Of a DNA stretch of 64,000 nucleotides, positions 35,328 through 46,217 are shown one piece after another. The stretch's first letter is position 1. Every line of letters begins with the position of its first letter. The position numbers and the translations under genes are program-made. The notes below the pieces were generated by a model. It saw only the letters and a list, made by a program, of their open reading frames with translations. It was not told where the DNA came from and made no database searches. This DNA is from Porodaedalea pini (Eukaryota; Basidiomycota; Agaricomycetes; Hymenochaetales; Hymenochaetaceae). The stretch lies in contig NBAY01000005.1 of NCBI GenBank assembly GCA_002794775.1, forward strand, positions 310,001 through 374,000, written 5' to 3'.

Positions 35328-35335
35328 TTTTTTTT
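35328..35335 (+). terminator. Pol III terminator of tRNA-Lys
   Basis: Run of eight T nine bases after the tRNA 3' end. The tRNA pseudogene at 15255 lacks such a run. Confidence 0.8.
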
Positions 35336-35719
35336 GCCGTACTGCCCCAGTGCCCCTGATTTTACCCCTTTTATCGATGGTATTCACTGCTTTACTATAC
35401 TTATGTTTTGAACCTCATTCCAGTTGAGCTCATTATTTGCGCGAGGGTTAACAAGAAGACTCTAATATTACATCCAAACTCACAAGAAAAATACACAACG
35501 TATGAACACTCAAACCCGAATTGAACACAAGAAAATCGAAGATGGATAAGAATAGACCTGAAACAACGAAGAGTATGCGTTGAGATGCAGCAATAAATAT
35601 AAGAAAACAGAAAAAGAGTGACGAGCAAGAAGATGCAATACTTTATGAGGATATAGTTACAGATATAAGTTGTAGCCAGAATATAGGCCAAGCCACGGCA
35701 CAAGAGTTGCCATAGCGCG
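35336..35719. other. Intergenic gap
   Basis: 3' flank of the P450 gene and the tRNA. A-rich; no ORF with motifs and no further RNA gene was seen. Confidence 0.5.
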
Positions 35720-37792
35720 TCACGCAGCGTACCTCGACACTCTCAGCGGAAGTGCTGGACCATGCTCAAACCTGTCTTCAATATACGGGTGCGTGATGAT
35801 CGCGTTGTACTTTTTGATCTCCGCGGCAGGTGCAAATGTGAGGTGGGGAAGGAGTGTGGCGAGAAAGATCTTCATCTCTAGCAAGGAGAAACGCCAGCCG
35901 ATACATGCGTGAGGGCCGAAGGTGAAGGACATTAGATTTGCTAGCCCCGGATGTGGCGAGGCGCTAGCGGGTAGCGCGGTCCATCGATCGGGTCTGTAGA
36001 GATCTAGTATCAGAACAAAGTCGAAGGAAGGTCAACCGACAGAAAATGACCTGAAGATCAACGCGTCCTCTCCCCAGATGTCCTTACTATAGTTCAATCC
36101 CTCGATTGGGATATGGACATAGCTCCCCTTGCGGATGCACACCTCGCTCACGAGTTCGTCCGTGCGGAGCACGAGTGGCTCGCTCAGCGGAATCATCTCG
36201 TCTTTCATTGCAACGCGGATGGTACCGTGGACCGGTGGTGCGAGACGCAGAGTTTCTCGGACGACAGCATCCAGGAAAGACAGAGCGTCGAGCGCATCGA
36301 TGTAACCGGTATTGGTGAGCGGGTCCGCATGGCATGTCACGAGCTCGTCGCGCAAGCGGACCTGAATCTCAGGATCAAGCGCGAGGTAGTGCAGGGCCCA
36401 GGCAATGGAGATGGCGGTCGTATCAGAGCCGGCGAACTTTGCAAATAAGTTGTTCAGCTTTAGACCAAATGCTTCCATAAATAAATAACTCACCAGGAAG
36501 GTAGACAGCTGGTCGAGTAGTTCTGAGTCAGAAAGGCGTACAGACGGATTTTCCGAAAGGTTTGCTTTAACTGTCAAATCGCCCAGATCAAACAAATGAA
36601 ATGCAAGTTGCGAAGGTGCGCTTACTTAGTAATGAAAGAATGTCTTTATCCCAGATATCCTTCGAGCTACTAATTTCCGCCATAACTGCTCGCTTCTTGC
36701 TCCTAACGATTTCCTCTCCTCTCCTCTTTATCGTCTTCAGTGAAGCATTCACCTGCCTTATCCCATCGTCCGGCCAGAGCTTCTCAATGATCGGGAAGAA
36801 TAGCTCTGCAATACGCTTGAACCCAGGCCCTTTGTCCGCCGAGCAGAACATACCACGGTAAGCGAGGTATACTTCCTCCGTCTCATCCTCGAGAGCTCGA
36901 AATGCGTAATCGAAACCTGCAAGTCCGATAACATCGAACGTCGCACGCGAAACCCAGTGAGCGACATCGATCAGCACCTCCTCACTGGCACCCTTCTCCT
37001 GACTTTCACTACCAGGCCTGACTTTTGGGAGAGACTCCTCTGGCAGTCCGGCGATAATGGCATCCCATTTACTCGAGGTCCCTTCTGTGATCATGGAAAT
37101 CCATCTTTCTCTGAGTTCCTCAGCCTGCAACTCGGTCAGTACCTGGAAGACGCTGCAGTAAAACATTAGACGCACCTTCTGAAACATGAGAGGCGAAAGG
37201 CTCTTCAAAGCTTGAGGGGTGAATGCAGGACCAATGATCCTCCGCTGTATCCGATGTTTCTCGCCTTCCATCGCAAAAACACCTTCACAAGCAGAGATGT
37301 AAATCGCGGGGCTTGATATTATCGGATGCTGGTGAATGTCAACCACACACCTTGGCCAAGAAGACGGGAGAGGAGTCTGCGAGTCTGCCATGGCTTCTCG
37401 AAAGCAGGCGAGTTGAGAACGTGCGACACCGCACGAAGATCGAACGTCATGAGACGAAAGTCATGCTATCGAACGGTAAGTCTCTTGTCTAGCTCGGCTC
37501 AGTGATTGAGACGAACAGCTCCGAATCCATGATAGCGAAAAGTCTTGCCGAACCGGCCAACCCATTCTTCATGAATATCGGGAGTCCGCTCAGGATCCAT
37601 GACCTCGCGGAAATGATTGGCTAACCGAGGAGCATCGGGACCAGGCAGATGCCTCAGAGGATCTGAGGGCGGCGCGATGAAGAGCAGATTGACAAGCCAC
37701 CAGAGGCCTCGCAGTGCCTGCGCAAGCACGTAAAAACCAAGTGCCTTCCCTCCGTAAGTCAACACCTTGCATAGAATTCCGACGGCGTCCAT
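35720..37792 (-). CDS. Cytochrome P450 monooxygenase
   Basis: Membrane-anchored haem monooxygenase. Exons on the minus strand: 37792-37517, 37465-37351, 37282-37176, 37142-36626, 36570-36494, 36436-36051, 35993-35720; total 1752 nt, 583 residues, exact frame. The N-terminal anchor helix ends LLFIAPPSDPLRHLPGP. HRIQRRIIGPAF is the C-helix region. FAGSDTT is the oxygen-binding I helix and ETLRLAPPVHGTIR holds the K-helix ExxR. The haem loop TFGPHACIGWRF places the ligand Cys near residue 523, with His where most P450s have Arg, as in several basidiomycete families. The first intron has a weak donor (GTTCGT), so the exon 1/2 junction is the least sure. Substrate cannot be told from sequence. Confidence 0.88.
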
Positions 37793-38254
37793 CGTCAAGT
37801 AGCACCAATAAAAAAACAGGAAAAACGAGCGGCAAGGTAGATGTTTGGTAGAGAGTATATGGAGGGGAAGCGGAAGGCGGATACGTGGTCAGTCCATGGC
37901 ATATAAAATCCGCCAGAATAAACAGGCTCGCTTGTCCTTTTCGAGCGTATCGCTTGTTCTCGTTTCGGCTATCTTTCTTGTAGAAGAATGGACGCGTCGT
38001 AAGTACGGGCTTGAAGACACTCTATTTTTCTAATTTGGAAATGAGAACAAGCAAACGATCATTTTTTGAGTTGAGAAATAGCAAGCTTAGTAGCGGGTAG
38101 GGCGGCTGTGAGCTGGACAGAGAAAGAGCGTGTGCGCGATTTGACTTTAAATTTGAGATCAGCGCATCTGATGGACGTTCCAAAAACGCGCACGACACGT
38201 ACACTTAAACTGAATAGGTCGTTCCGAGGCGACTAAAAGTCACGACCTCAGCTC
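37793..38254. promoter_or_regulatory. Divergent promoter between P450 and acetyl-CoA transporter
   Basis: 462 bp between the two start codons. Nothing more specific than short A/T- and GA-rich tracts can be named. Confidence 0.45.
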
Positions 38255-40713
38255 ATGTCCAACCTTGACAACAATACCGACCGGCAGCCCAGCTCGAAGA
38301 ACAAGCCCAGGCAACGTCGTAAAGACAAGAGCAAGGCAACTCCTGGCTCTTCCTCTCCCGAATCCAACTCCGATTCTATGCCAAGGAATCCAAAATTCGC
38401 CGCCGTGTCGTCCTCTCTAGAACTAGAAAGCATCCATATTCCGCCACGGACACCGAGAAGTGGCCTCGATTCAGCGAACGGCAATGCAGTAGATGAGGTA
38501 GAGCTCAGTCTGTTGAATGAGGATGAACGTCGCGCAGCAGCTGCGGGTGACGCGGACATATCTGTGCCACGACCGAAGGTGGGCATGTCCACCAAGGACA
38601 AGCGTGGCATGATTCTGCTTATCATATTATGTGAGTATGTGTCGCCTTCTGATTCGTATTGGTGACCAAACGTAGCATTTGTACTGTAGATCTCATTCAA
38701 GGCGTACCAGTACAGTAACGTTTCACCGGTCCATTGAGACAGTAATACTAACGTATCCATTTCATAGCTTGGTCTCGCCTTAGGCTCTGTCCCCTTCCTT
38801 CTGCGTGAACACCTATCGTACTCCCAACTTGCTATATTTGCATTGGCCGGGTATCCGTATTCGCTCAAATTGTTATGGTCCCCAATCGTCGATTCCTGCT
38901 TTTTTCCGGGTGTCGGTAGGAGGAAATCATGGATCATCCCAATGCAGCTCGTCATAGGCAGTTTGATGCTTTGGATATCAAACAACGTACAAGTGCTTTT
39001 GGAAATGGTGTGTCCCTACCTTTAAAAAAGACCACACAGCAGGATCTAACGGAATGCAGCCGGCTGAGAACATCAATAAACTCACTTTCATTTTCACTAC
39101 ACTCGTTCTCCTCTCTGCTACCCAAGGTACGTATTTCATGCTTTTTTATGACTTCTATACTGAATGAACTGCTAGACATTGCCGTGGACGGCTGGGCCCT
39201 CACGCTTCTCTCGCATGAAAATCTATCCTATGCTTCAACATGCCAAACAATTGGTCTTAACTCGGGTTACTTCGCGTCGTTTACCGTATTCCTTGCCTTG
39301 AATAGCGAGGCCTTTGCGTATGTCTTTCAATGATATGTGTGTTTTATTTACTCAAATTTTTTACAGTGCAAGATGGGGTATTCCTGTCCTCTCTCTGTCT
39401 GCTTATTTGAAGTTCTGGACGTTTGTTTGCTACTCTGTCACTCTTTGGCTATTATTCGTAAAGAAAGAGGATAAAACGTCCCCAGAAGACGATGACATGG
39501 ACCTTGTGAAAGTTTACAAAATAATCTGGCGCATCTGCAAGCTTCCGCGTAAGCAGTTGTCGAAGAATTCTTACTCACTTTATAATTTGACTTTCTTAAG
39601 ATGTACAATCCCTTCTACTAATGCACTTCGTCTGCAAGATTGGGTTCCAAGCGAATGAGGCCGCTACCTCGCTCAAGCTAGTCGAGAAGGGACTTGGGCG
39701 TGAGGACCTCGCCCTCGCAGTGCTCATCGACTTTCCGTGTCAGCTTGTCGGAGGCTACCTCGCCGCACGCTGGTCAGCGGGTGACAAGCCCTTGCGTCCA
39801 TGGCTCGCCGCGTTCTGGGTACGTCTCGGTTTCGCCGCAGTGTGGGCGATCATAGTCGCAAATTTCCCCGAACCGCCGATCAGTCACTCGTACTTCGCGT
39901 TCCTTGTGGCGGTGACCGTCCTCCAGGGTTTCTCGGTGTATGTCTCCTTTTGTGTGGTCCGAGCGATGCGGTCGACGCTCATGCTTCTCTTCATGATTTT
40001 CATAGGACGATCCAGTTCGTGGGTATCAGCGCGTTTCATACACGTATATCGGACCCGCTCATCGGTGGAACGTATATGACGGTGAGTTCTTACTTCCGCA
40101 CTTTTAGACCCATAAGCAACGTCCATTCTTCCGTGTTTCACCTGTTTGAGATATTTGCTTACGCTCCGTATCTTCAGCTCCTGAACACTTTCACGAATCT
40201 TGGTGGAACATGGCCCGGTTCTTCGTGTTGAAGGGCGTCGATTTCTTCACGGTCGCAACCTGCAAGATCGACGAGGGCGGGAGCGAGACGATCTTAGAAG
40301 GTATGCATAGCTTTCATATTTTGGCTACCAAGCTCGGCGTCTGGGTTTGGTAATAAATAGAATCTAAGGCGCACAGCTGACTCACTTCTTTCCCATGTTA
40401 TTCATCCTGCTGTCTTGTCCCCTTTCGCACATTGTCAGCAACCGAGTGCGTGTCTGATCTGGGCAAGGCACACTGTGCGGACCTTGGCGGAACGTGCGAG
40501 ACGGAGCGCGACGGATACTACATCGTCTCGACGGTGTGCGTACTGCTCGGTGCGCTGATCCTTACGTGCTTTGTTATACCCACTGCGCGGCGCTTACAAG
40601 GTACGTGTTGACTGTGAATCCAAGTCAGATGATTGAGACTGAGACTTATCTGCGATTGCTTTCTTACAGCCTTGCCCACGAGCAAGTGGCGCGTGAGTGC
40701 GACAGGTTTATGA
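38255..40713 (+). pseudogene. Acetyl-CoA transporter (SLC33A1/AT-1 family) with one frameshift
   Basis: ER-membrane MFS-type transporter bringing acetyl-CoA into the secretory lumen. Exons: 38255-38630, 38690-38709 (20 nt), 38768-39007, 39060-39126, 39176-39317, 39367-39548, 39601-39937, 40006-40081, 40178-40300, 40439-40600, 40670-40713. Family motifs: YLIQGVPLGLALGSVPFLL, GRRKSWIIP, ATQDIAVDGWALTLL, CQTIGLNSGYF, KIGFQANEAATSLKL, FHTRISDPLIGGTYMTLLNT. Exon 9 is 123 nt where the splice phases need 124. The frame breaks between GGTWP and RFFVLKGVDFF at 40214-40218 (TGGCCCGG), giving TGA at 40229-40231. After that point the original frame continues to the normal end. Either a one-base deletion in a C/G run has killed the gene or this is a sequencing error; the rest looks under selection. 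Confidence 0.85.
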
Positions 40714-42625
40714 GTGAGACGTCCGCGCATAGCGTATTGGCGACATTCACTGTTAAATTATGGCCTCTGTCGCTTAATCTAAAATGTAGACCTCGAATCA
40801 TTGAATATCGTGGAACGAGCAATATGCATGGTCCTTGATCTGAGTAGAGTCTTGAAGGCAGCTTAAGACCTAAACTCCCTTCTGTATACCCGCATTAGGT
40901 CCGAATCGGCCCTCAGCTACAAGCTTCCAGCCCAGCAGTGCCTTGAAGCATCCGATTAAGTCGACGTCACAGTATCAGTGTTGTGGTTCTCTGCGTACAT
41001 CGGATGCTTTCTACGTCCAACATCTGCTTCCTTTTTTCTTCAAAATCAGCCAGAGTTCACCTGCTCTGCTCACGTGCTTCCTCGATCGTCATACACCAAG
41101 CTTGACTGCTGTCTAGAAGCGCGGCTTTTCGGGCACAGAGCGCATAGACACAGAACACCCGTGACTGCTAGTAAAGGTCGATGATGTACTGTTAATCTAG
41201 ATCTTCGCGGGGGTGTGATGTTAGGGGATGGCAGTACATCAGTAGAGCCATCTAGGACGCTGTTCTGCCGCGATAGATACGCGAAGCAGAGAAGGATGAG
41301 GGTGTCCGAAGGATGTGCACTTAATGTACTTAGATTAGCTGCTCAACGTACATCTGTAATCACGACCCCGTCTTCAACGGATGCTAGCAATGCGGGTGGA
41401 AATGACTCGTAAAACCTACGTGCTACTTACGTGTCGTTCGGCGTGCAAGGGCCAATTGAGATGCATTATCGGGCAGACTCGGTGTATTTTACTAGTACTA
41501 TGAATGCAAAGTAAAGTTTTGAAAGGGGCTGACGCGTCGCGTCAAATGAGCGCGTTTTTGACGCGTATTGTCCTCGGCTTGGTTCGGCATCGGCAACCAG
41601 CGCTCCCTCTGGCAAAGGTCGCTTTCGTCGACCATAACCTGTATCGCACTGCCTCGTCTCGTTTGTCTCCTAGCTGCTCACGTCCTGATATCAGCCAGTA
41701 TGCGGGAAGAACTACAAGGGACTTGGGCTGTGCTTTATCTTTCTGCGGTCTTACAGATTGAAGGGCGGATCGATACCGATCTCAGGCCAGTTGCGGCGCA
41801 GTGGCTGCGTGCTAGACCTCCAGCGTATGCCTCATGCTTTGTCTGACCCTGCATGTACCTGTCAGCGAACGTCTTTGCTGCCTCTTGACCAACTCCTTAC
41901 TCGCAAAGTTATGACTCATTGGGATTATTCTCCGACTGAGACTCGTCGCAACAAGGGCCGGGCGCGACCTATTCAATGCGCGGTGGTGCATTCTAGTCTT
42001 TGTCATTGGTCTACTTTGCGACTCTTGTCTGTGCGTGACTCTGCGCCTGAGTCAGGCCGTCTGTCTTGCGTATGCATTTTCCATTGCAACTGCCTCGGTC
42101 AGTGATCTGTGATATGAATCATCGCTGAGAAATCGCGAAGGGGATGGTGGTGCAACTGCGATCAACACGTCTTATGCTGGAGATCCATGCGATACGATGT
42201 GATGGCCATTAGCCAATACAGGCTACTCAGCCCCCACGCACTCCGCAGGCATTCAAACTTTCCGCCTCGGGGCCGCATCAGCTTCATTCTCGGCATGCCT
42301 TAAAAAGGTTAACTGGCCGAAACGCGCGCTGCGGCTGTGCGCGTTTCCCGGCGTCTCTGACTCTCTGCCGTATGTAATCATAATGCGCATTCTCAGCGCA
42401 CAGGTACTTATAGGAGACTTCCCGTAGGCGGACTGGTCTTCTCTCATCCCTCCCGAATGAAATAACTTCCCCGTTTACGACCCTTCCTACCCGAAGGCCA
42501 CCATCGCATACGGAACTGACCATAACCTACCCCCAAAGTACTGCCTGCCTCGCCTGCCTGCAAGCAAGCACGCCCTCGCCACACGATCAGCTCATATTGT
42601 ACTATTAAGGGCGACCGACGTACAT
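40714..42625. other. Large gap without recognisable gene
   Basis: 1.9 kb. Short open frames have no family motif or splice signals in phase. Two ACGCGT boxes lie at 41532-41537 and 41561-41566, the first inside the 8-bp palindrome GACGCGTC. No RNA gene, transposon motif or tandem array was found. It may hold decayed DNA or the promoter of the gene at 42626. Confidence 0.45.
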
Positions 42626-43363
42626 ATGCTTTCCACAAAAACAACTCCAAAGAGCTCAGCGCCGCCACCTCCGCCGGGCATTCCGCGTATATTTGAATTC
42701 ATGCGTGTCTTCCTTCGCCGACGCGATGCACCCTGGGAGGTCGTCGATCACAAGACGGTTCAGCCTGTGCCGACGTTCTACGACGACGAAGGTAAGCTCG
42801 CCGTCCCTCCCTGCACTCCACAGCGAGCCACGTACATCTCTGCATCATGCGTCGTTCGCTGATCATCATTTCATCTTGTGTTCCCCGCCATGTTCTAATC
42901 TCAAACTTTTATTTATGCAGATGTCGACATCCTTCATCTCTCCGCGGCAGAAACACGCGGTACGTACGTGTTCGAACTGCGCGCCGGTGCCGCGAACAAG
43001 CGGCCTAACGGGGTGAACGGCCGATCAACACGCGCAGACACGGTTGTCGACGGCGAGCACGGGCGCAAGGCACTCATCTTCGCCCGCCAGCAGCTCCTCG
43101 CGGAAGTCGCAAAGAAGGACTGTAACGTCCTGCTGCTCGAAGGGTACGTCAAAGTTTCACTTCTTTGCTAACATCGCATGTGAGATCAATGCTCACTTTG
43201 CTTCTTTGACTGTGTTCGTAACAGGTGGTGTCTTACGGTCTTCCGGAAAGGCAAGCGGCGCCGCATCGAGGTGCAATACAACGGCCGTGGCGCACGCGCG
43301 GCTGGCAAGCCCGCACTTGCACACCGACATCCGCCTTTCATCGAGCTCCTTGGACCGGCGTAG
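42626..43363 (+). CDS. Small conserved-looking protein of unknown function
   Basis: Exons: 42626-42791, 42921-43143, 43225-43363; total 528 nt, 175 residues, exact frame with standard splice sites (GTAAGC, GTACGT; ATGCAG, AACAG). Pro-rich N-terminus (APPPPPGIPRIFEFM), then a compact basic region with TYVFELRAG, LLAEVAKKDCNVLLLEGW and VFRKGKRRRIEVQYNGRG. No signal peptide, membrane helix or catalytic motif is visible. I do not recognise the family. Codon use and clean splicing support a real gene. Confidence 0.7.
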
Positions 43364-44648
43364 GCTCGGACGCAGAAGTAAAGAAATGAAGAAGCAGAGG
43401 CTGTGAACGTCCGTCTATTCATGACGTGCCTTCACTTCGTCTTGATGTATTCTAACTCGTCTCGGACTCTAACGCGGAACATCCACAAATAGCGGCATGC
43501 TGGGCGTGACGGCATTCCCACATGGACCTTCTTCTCCTTCCCCTACTAGATTGCAGCCTGCACTTCCGCGTTTTGGGACCGGATGCGCGCTGCGCACATT
43601 ATCCGCATTTGAACGTCGAACATCAAACTGGCTGCGGTTGCGCCTCTTGCTCTCTACATCACAGGAAGAAGCACGGGCGGGTCTGGCTTGGATCAACGCG
43701 GTGCGACCGCAGTGATCTACCCTCTGTGGTGCATCGAGATCTCTCATGTATACTTTCTGCGCAGTCCACCCGAGCGTTTATTCCCATCGCCTAGCAACCC
43801 CCTCCTCGGAGAAGCCTTTGATTATGTTCTTCACATTCACTTTCTCTCGCTGGTATCATAATTCTTACACCTCTTATTTTATCCATATCCTTCTGTCTCG
43901 GCGCCCTTGTCTTGATAATCACCCTTCGTCATCTTTCTTCGCCAGTTCGCTTATTTCTCACACCATTTTCGATCTTTGCTCTTTATTGCCGTCCTCAGCT
44001 CAAGCCAAGCCAAGCTCCACTCAACAAACTCACAAATTCCTTACTTTTAAATACCATATCTCGGGTCCCATGGCCAGGTCGTTTTCCCTCTGTAACAATG
44101 TAGATGTCCTGACTTCCCAGTCAGCTAGGTACAGTAGCGGTCCTTTGTGTATATTTAGTGACAAAATCAAAAGATGTATCAGATTTAGAGGCGCGGCCCG
44201 TCCAATCTCGTTTGATTTGGTTTGCTGTCTGAACTGCTGAGTCGCGTACACATCTCGGAGTTGGGCTATGGTGAAGGCTACTGAGATCAGCCCGGGTTCG
44301 CGAGGCAGACACCGTACTGCGTTCGGGCGATGCCGATGGCCGCGCCAAGTATGAAAGGTCAATTGTCCTAGCACACTAGCTAATTGCACCATGGTCTAAC
44401 GCAATGCGAATATCACAAAAAAGAAAATCATATGTTTCCGCGTCCGCGGGCCTAATCCAGATCTTGAAGGCGATTTGCCTTACGGAAACTAGACAAGGAA
44501 TAAAGATGAGTATTTCGCGATTACGATGCTCGTAACTCCCGGGACAACTTTTGACAAGACGGAAGCTGATCGCTTGTAGGGCTGAGCAACTGTAGTCAGA
44601 GGGCGAGTTACGAAGAAATGTTTGCGAACTGTCGGATCGAGAAGAAGC
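43364..44648. other. Convergent gap without recognisable gene
   Basis: 1.28 kb between the stop codons of two convergent genes. TC-rich tracts near 43830-44000. No motif-bearing ORF or RNA gene was identified. Confidence 0.45.
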
Positions 44649-46024
44649 CTAATTATCCTTTACGATTTTGCTTTCCTTGCGCATAGCGTAACCCGTCCAA
44701 GACTAATCAGGTCACCACAAATGAGAGGAATGTCAGCTCAATTTATGTGAAACAGACATCGGCACCTCACTTCATCGTACAACGCCGGCTTCTCCACGCC
44801 TAGCATCCTCAGTCCAAGCCAGAGCACTCCCGCGGTCATCCCGCTCCCACAGCTTGTGACGATCTGCCTCTTCCCCTCCAGCACATCCTCCGCATTCTTT
44901 TCCCCAAGAGAATTTACGAGAGCCTGTCGCAGAGCAGGCACAGGGAGGAACGTCGTGTATGAGACGCCTGCGGCAGAGGTATGTGTCTGTAGGAAGGTAT
45001 TGTAAGGAAGAGAGAAAGAGTGAGGGATGTGTCCGGAGGAGAGCCCGGGGCGAGGTTCGCGGTCTTTGCCTGTAAACCTGCAGAGACAGGTTGTGTATTG
45101 TCAGAGACGACACACGAGAAGGGAGAAAGGAATGAAGAACCTTCCGTTTGGGCGTGCGTCAAGGACTAGCGCAGCTGCGCTATTATGGGAGGGATCCAGA
45201 TCGGCATTCGATACAACCTGTTCGTAGCCTGCATTTGCATAACGCGTACAAACAAGATTAATCAATGCCATATTCTGTTTCTATCGAATCGACGCACTTC
45301 TCACAACTGCAGCATCGTATGACGGAGTAGGATACTTCGCGCTGCCGACTTCAGCACCGCTCCCAGATTGAACGATCTCGAGCGGCAGACCTTCAGCCTC
45401 CCAACGTGGCAGTCCGCCGTCGAGCACGCTCGAGTTTCTATGTCCGAAAGCACGAAACATGAAGAGTGCACGCGGCGCACTGAATATGCCATGTGAGTCG
45501 TACCTGGACAGTGTTCTTGTTAGCAGACGGTCCGATGAATGATTAGAAGGAGAGTGAGAGAACGAAACGTACAGCACGACATGCGTGTCAGGCGTTATTC
45601 CGAATGCCTCTGCAGCGCAGAATCAACATTCGGAATTAGCAGCGCCAATCCACCAGAAAATGAGCGTATATTGTCACTCACCGCATGCTCTCGCAAACTG
45701 TTCTGCGCCAGGCATCATATGCTTAAGCCCCAGCTCATTTGGGCTCGCCAGCTCATCCAGGTCCAGAAAGCGCGCCCCAGGCACGCGCCGTGCAGCAAAC
45801 TCCTCTCTAGCACGGCGCGGTGAGTTCGGCATATGCCAGCTCACGTCGAGCGCGACGACCTTCTTCTGTGTGTTCCCTGACGTGAATGTAGACTGTAGAT
45901 CGCGCGGAGTCAGGAGGAAGGGTTCTGCAGCTCCAGCTCCAGCTGCAAACGACATTTTGCGTGAGAGGAAAACTATTGAACGGATGAGCGAGATACGGGA
46001 AGAATTTTGGAGGATGTATGCCAT
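44649..46024 (-). CDS. 3-mercaptopyruvate/thiosulfate sulfurtransferase (double rhodanese)
   Basis: Transfers sulfane sulfur in cysteine catabolism and tRNA thiolation. Exons on the minus strand: 46024-45682, 45609-45573, 45503-45298, 45228-45141, 45077-44771, 44702-44649; total 1035 nt, 344 residues, exact frame. Two rhodanese domains: the inactive N-terminal one has VALDVSWHMP, RVPGARFLDLDE and VVLYDSHGIFSAPR. The C-terminal one has LVLDARPNGRFTG, SGHIPHS and the active loop SCGSGMTAG with Cys near residue 301, then LYDESWTGYA. The CGSG-T motif is that of mercaptopyruvate sulfurtransferases. Two in-frame starts, 46024 and 45955, bracket a 23-residue basic Ser-rich extension without acidic residues, a candidate mitochondrial presequence. 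Confidence 0.92.
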
Positions 46025-46217
46025 GTTCTCGATCCCGCGAATCTAAAATGCTGACTACGGAGGCGATGGAGAAGCCATTTGCGACACGTGCCGGTGAAGT
46101 CCGACACGTCCACAAGTATCAATAACGCGTCAACACTTTATAAGCAGCACGAAATCTATCCGAAATATATGGACTGTGGTAAATGAGGTAGGATATCTAA
46201 TCCTTCCTTTATATATC

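Noticed and set aside
41531..41566. Two ACGCGT boxes as a cell-cycle promoter
   Set aside because: The nearest start codon is more than 1 kb away and no third box or conserved context is seen.
41504..42105. Overlapping plus-strand open frames that might be a decayed gene
   Set aside because: No recognisable family text in any frame and no consistent introns; kept as an unassigned gap.
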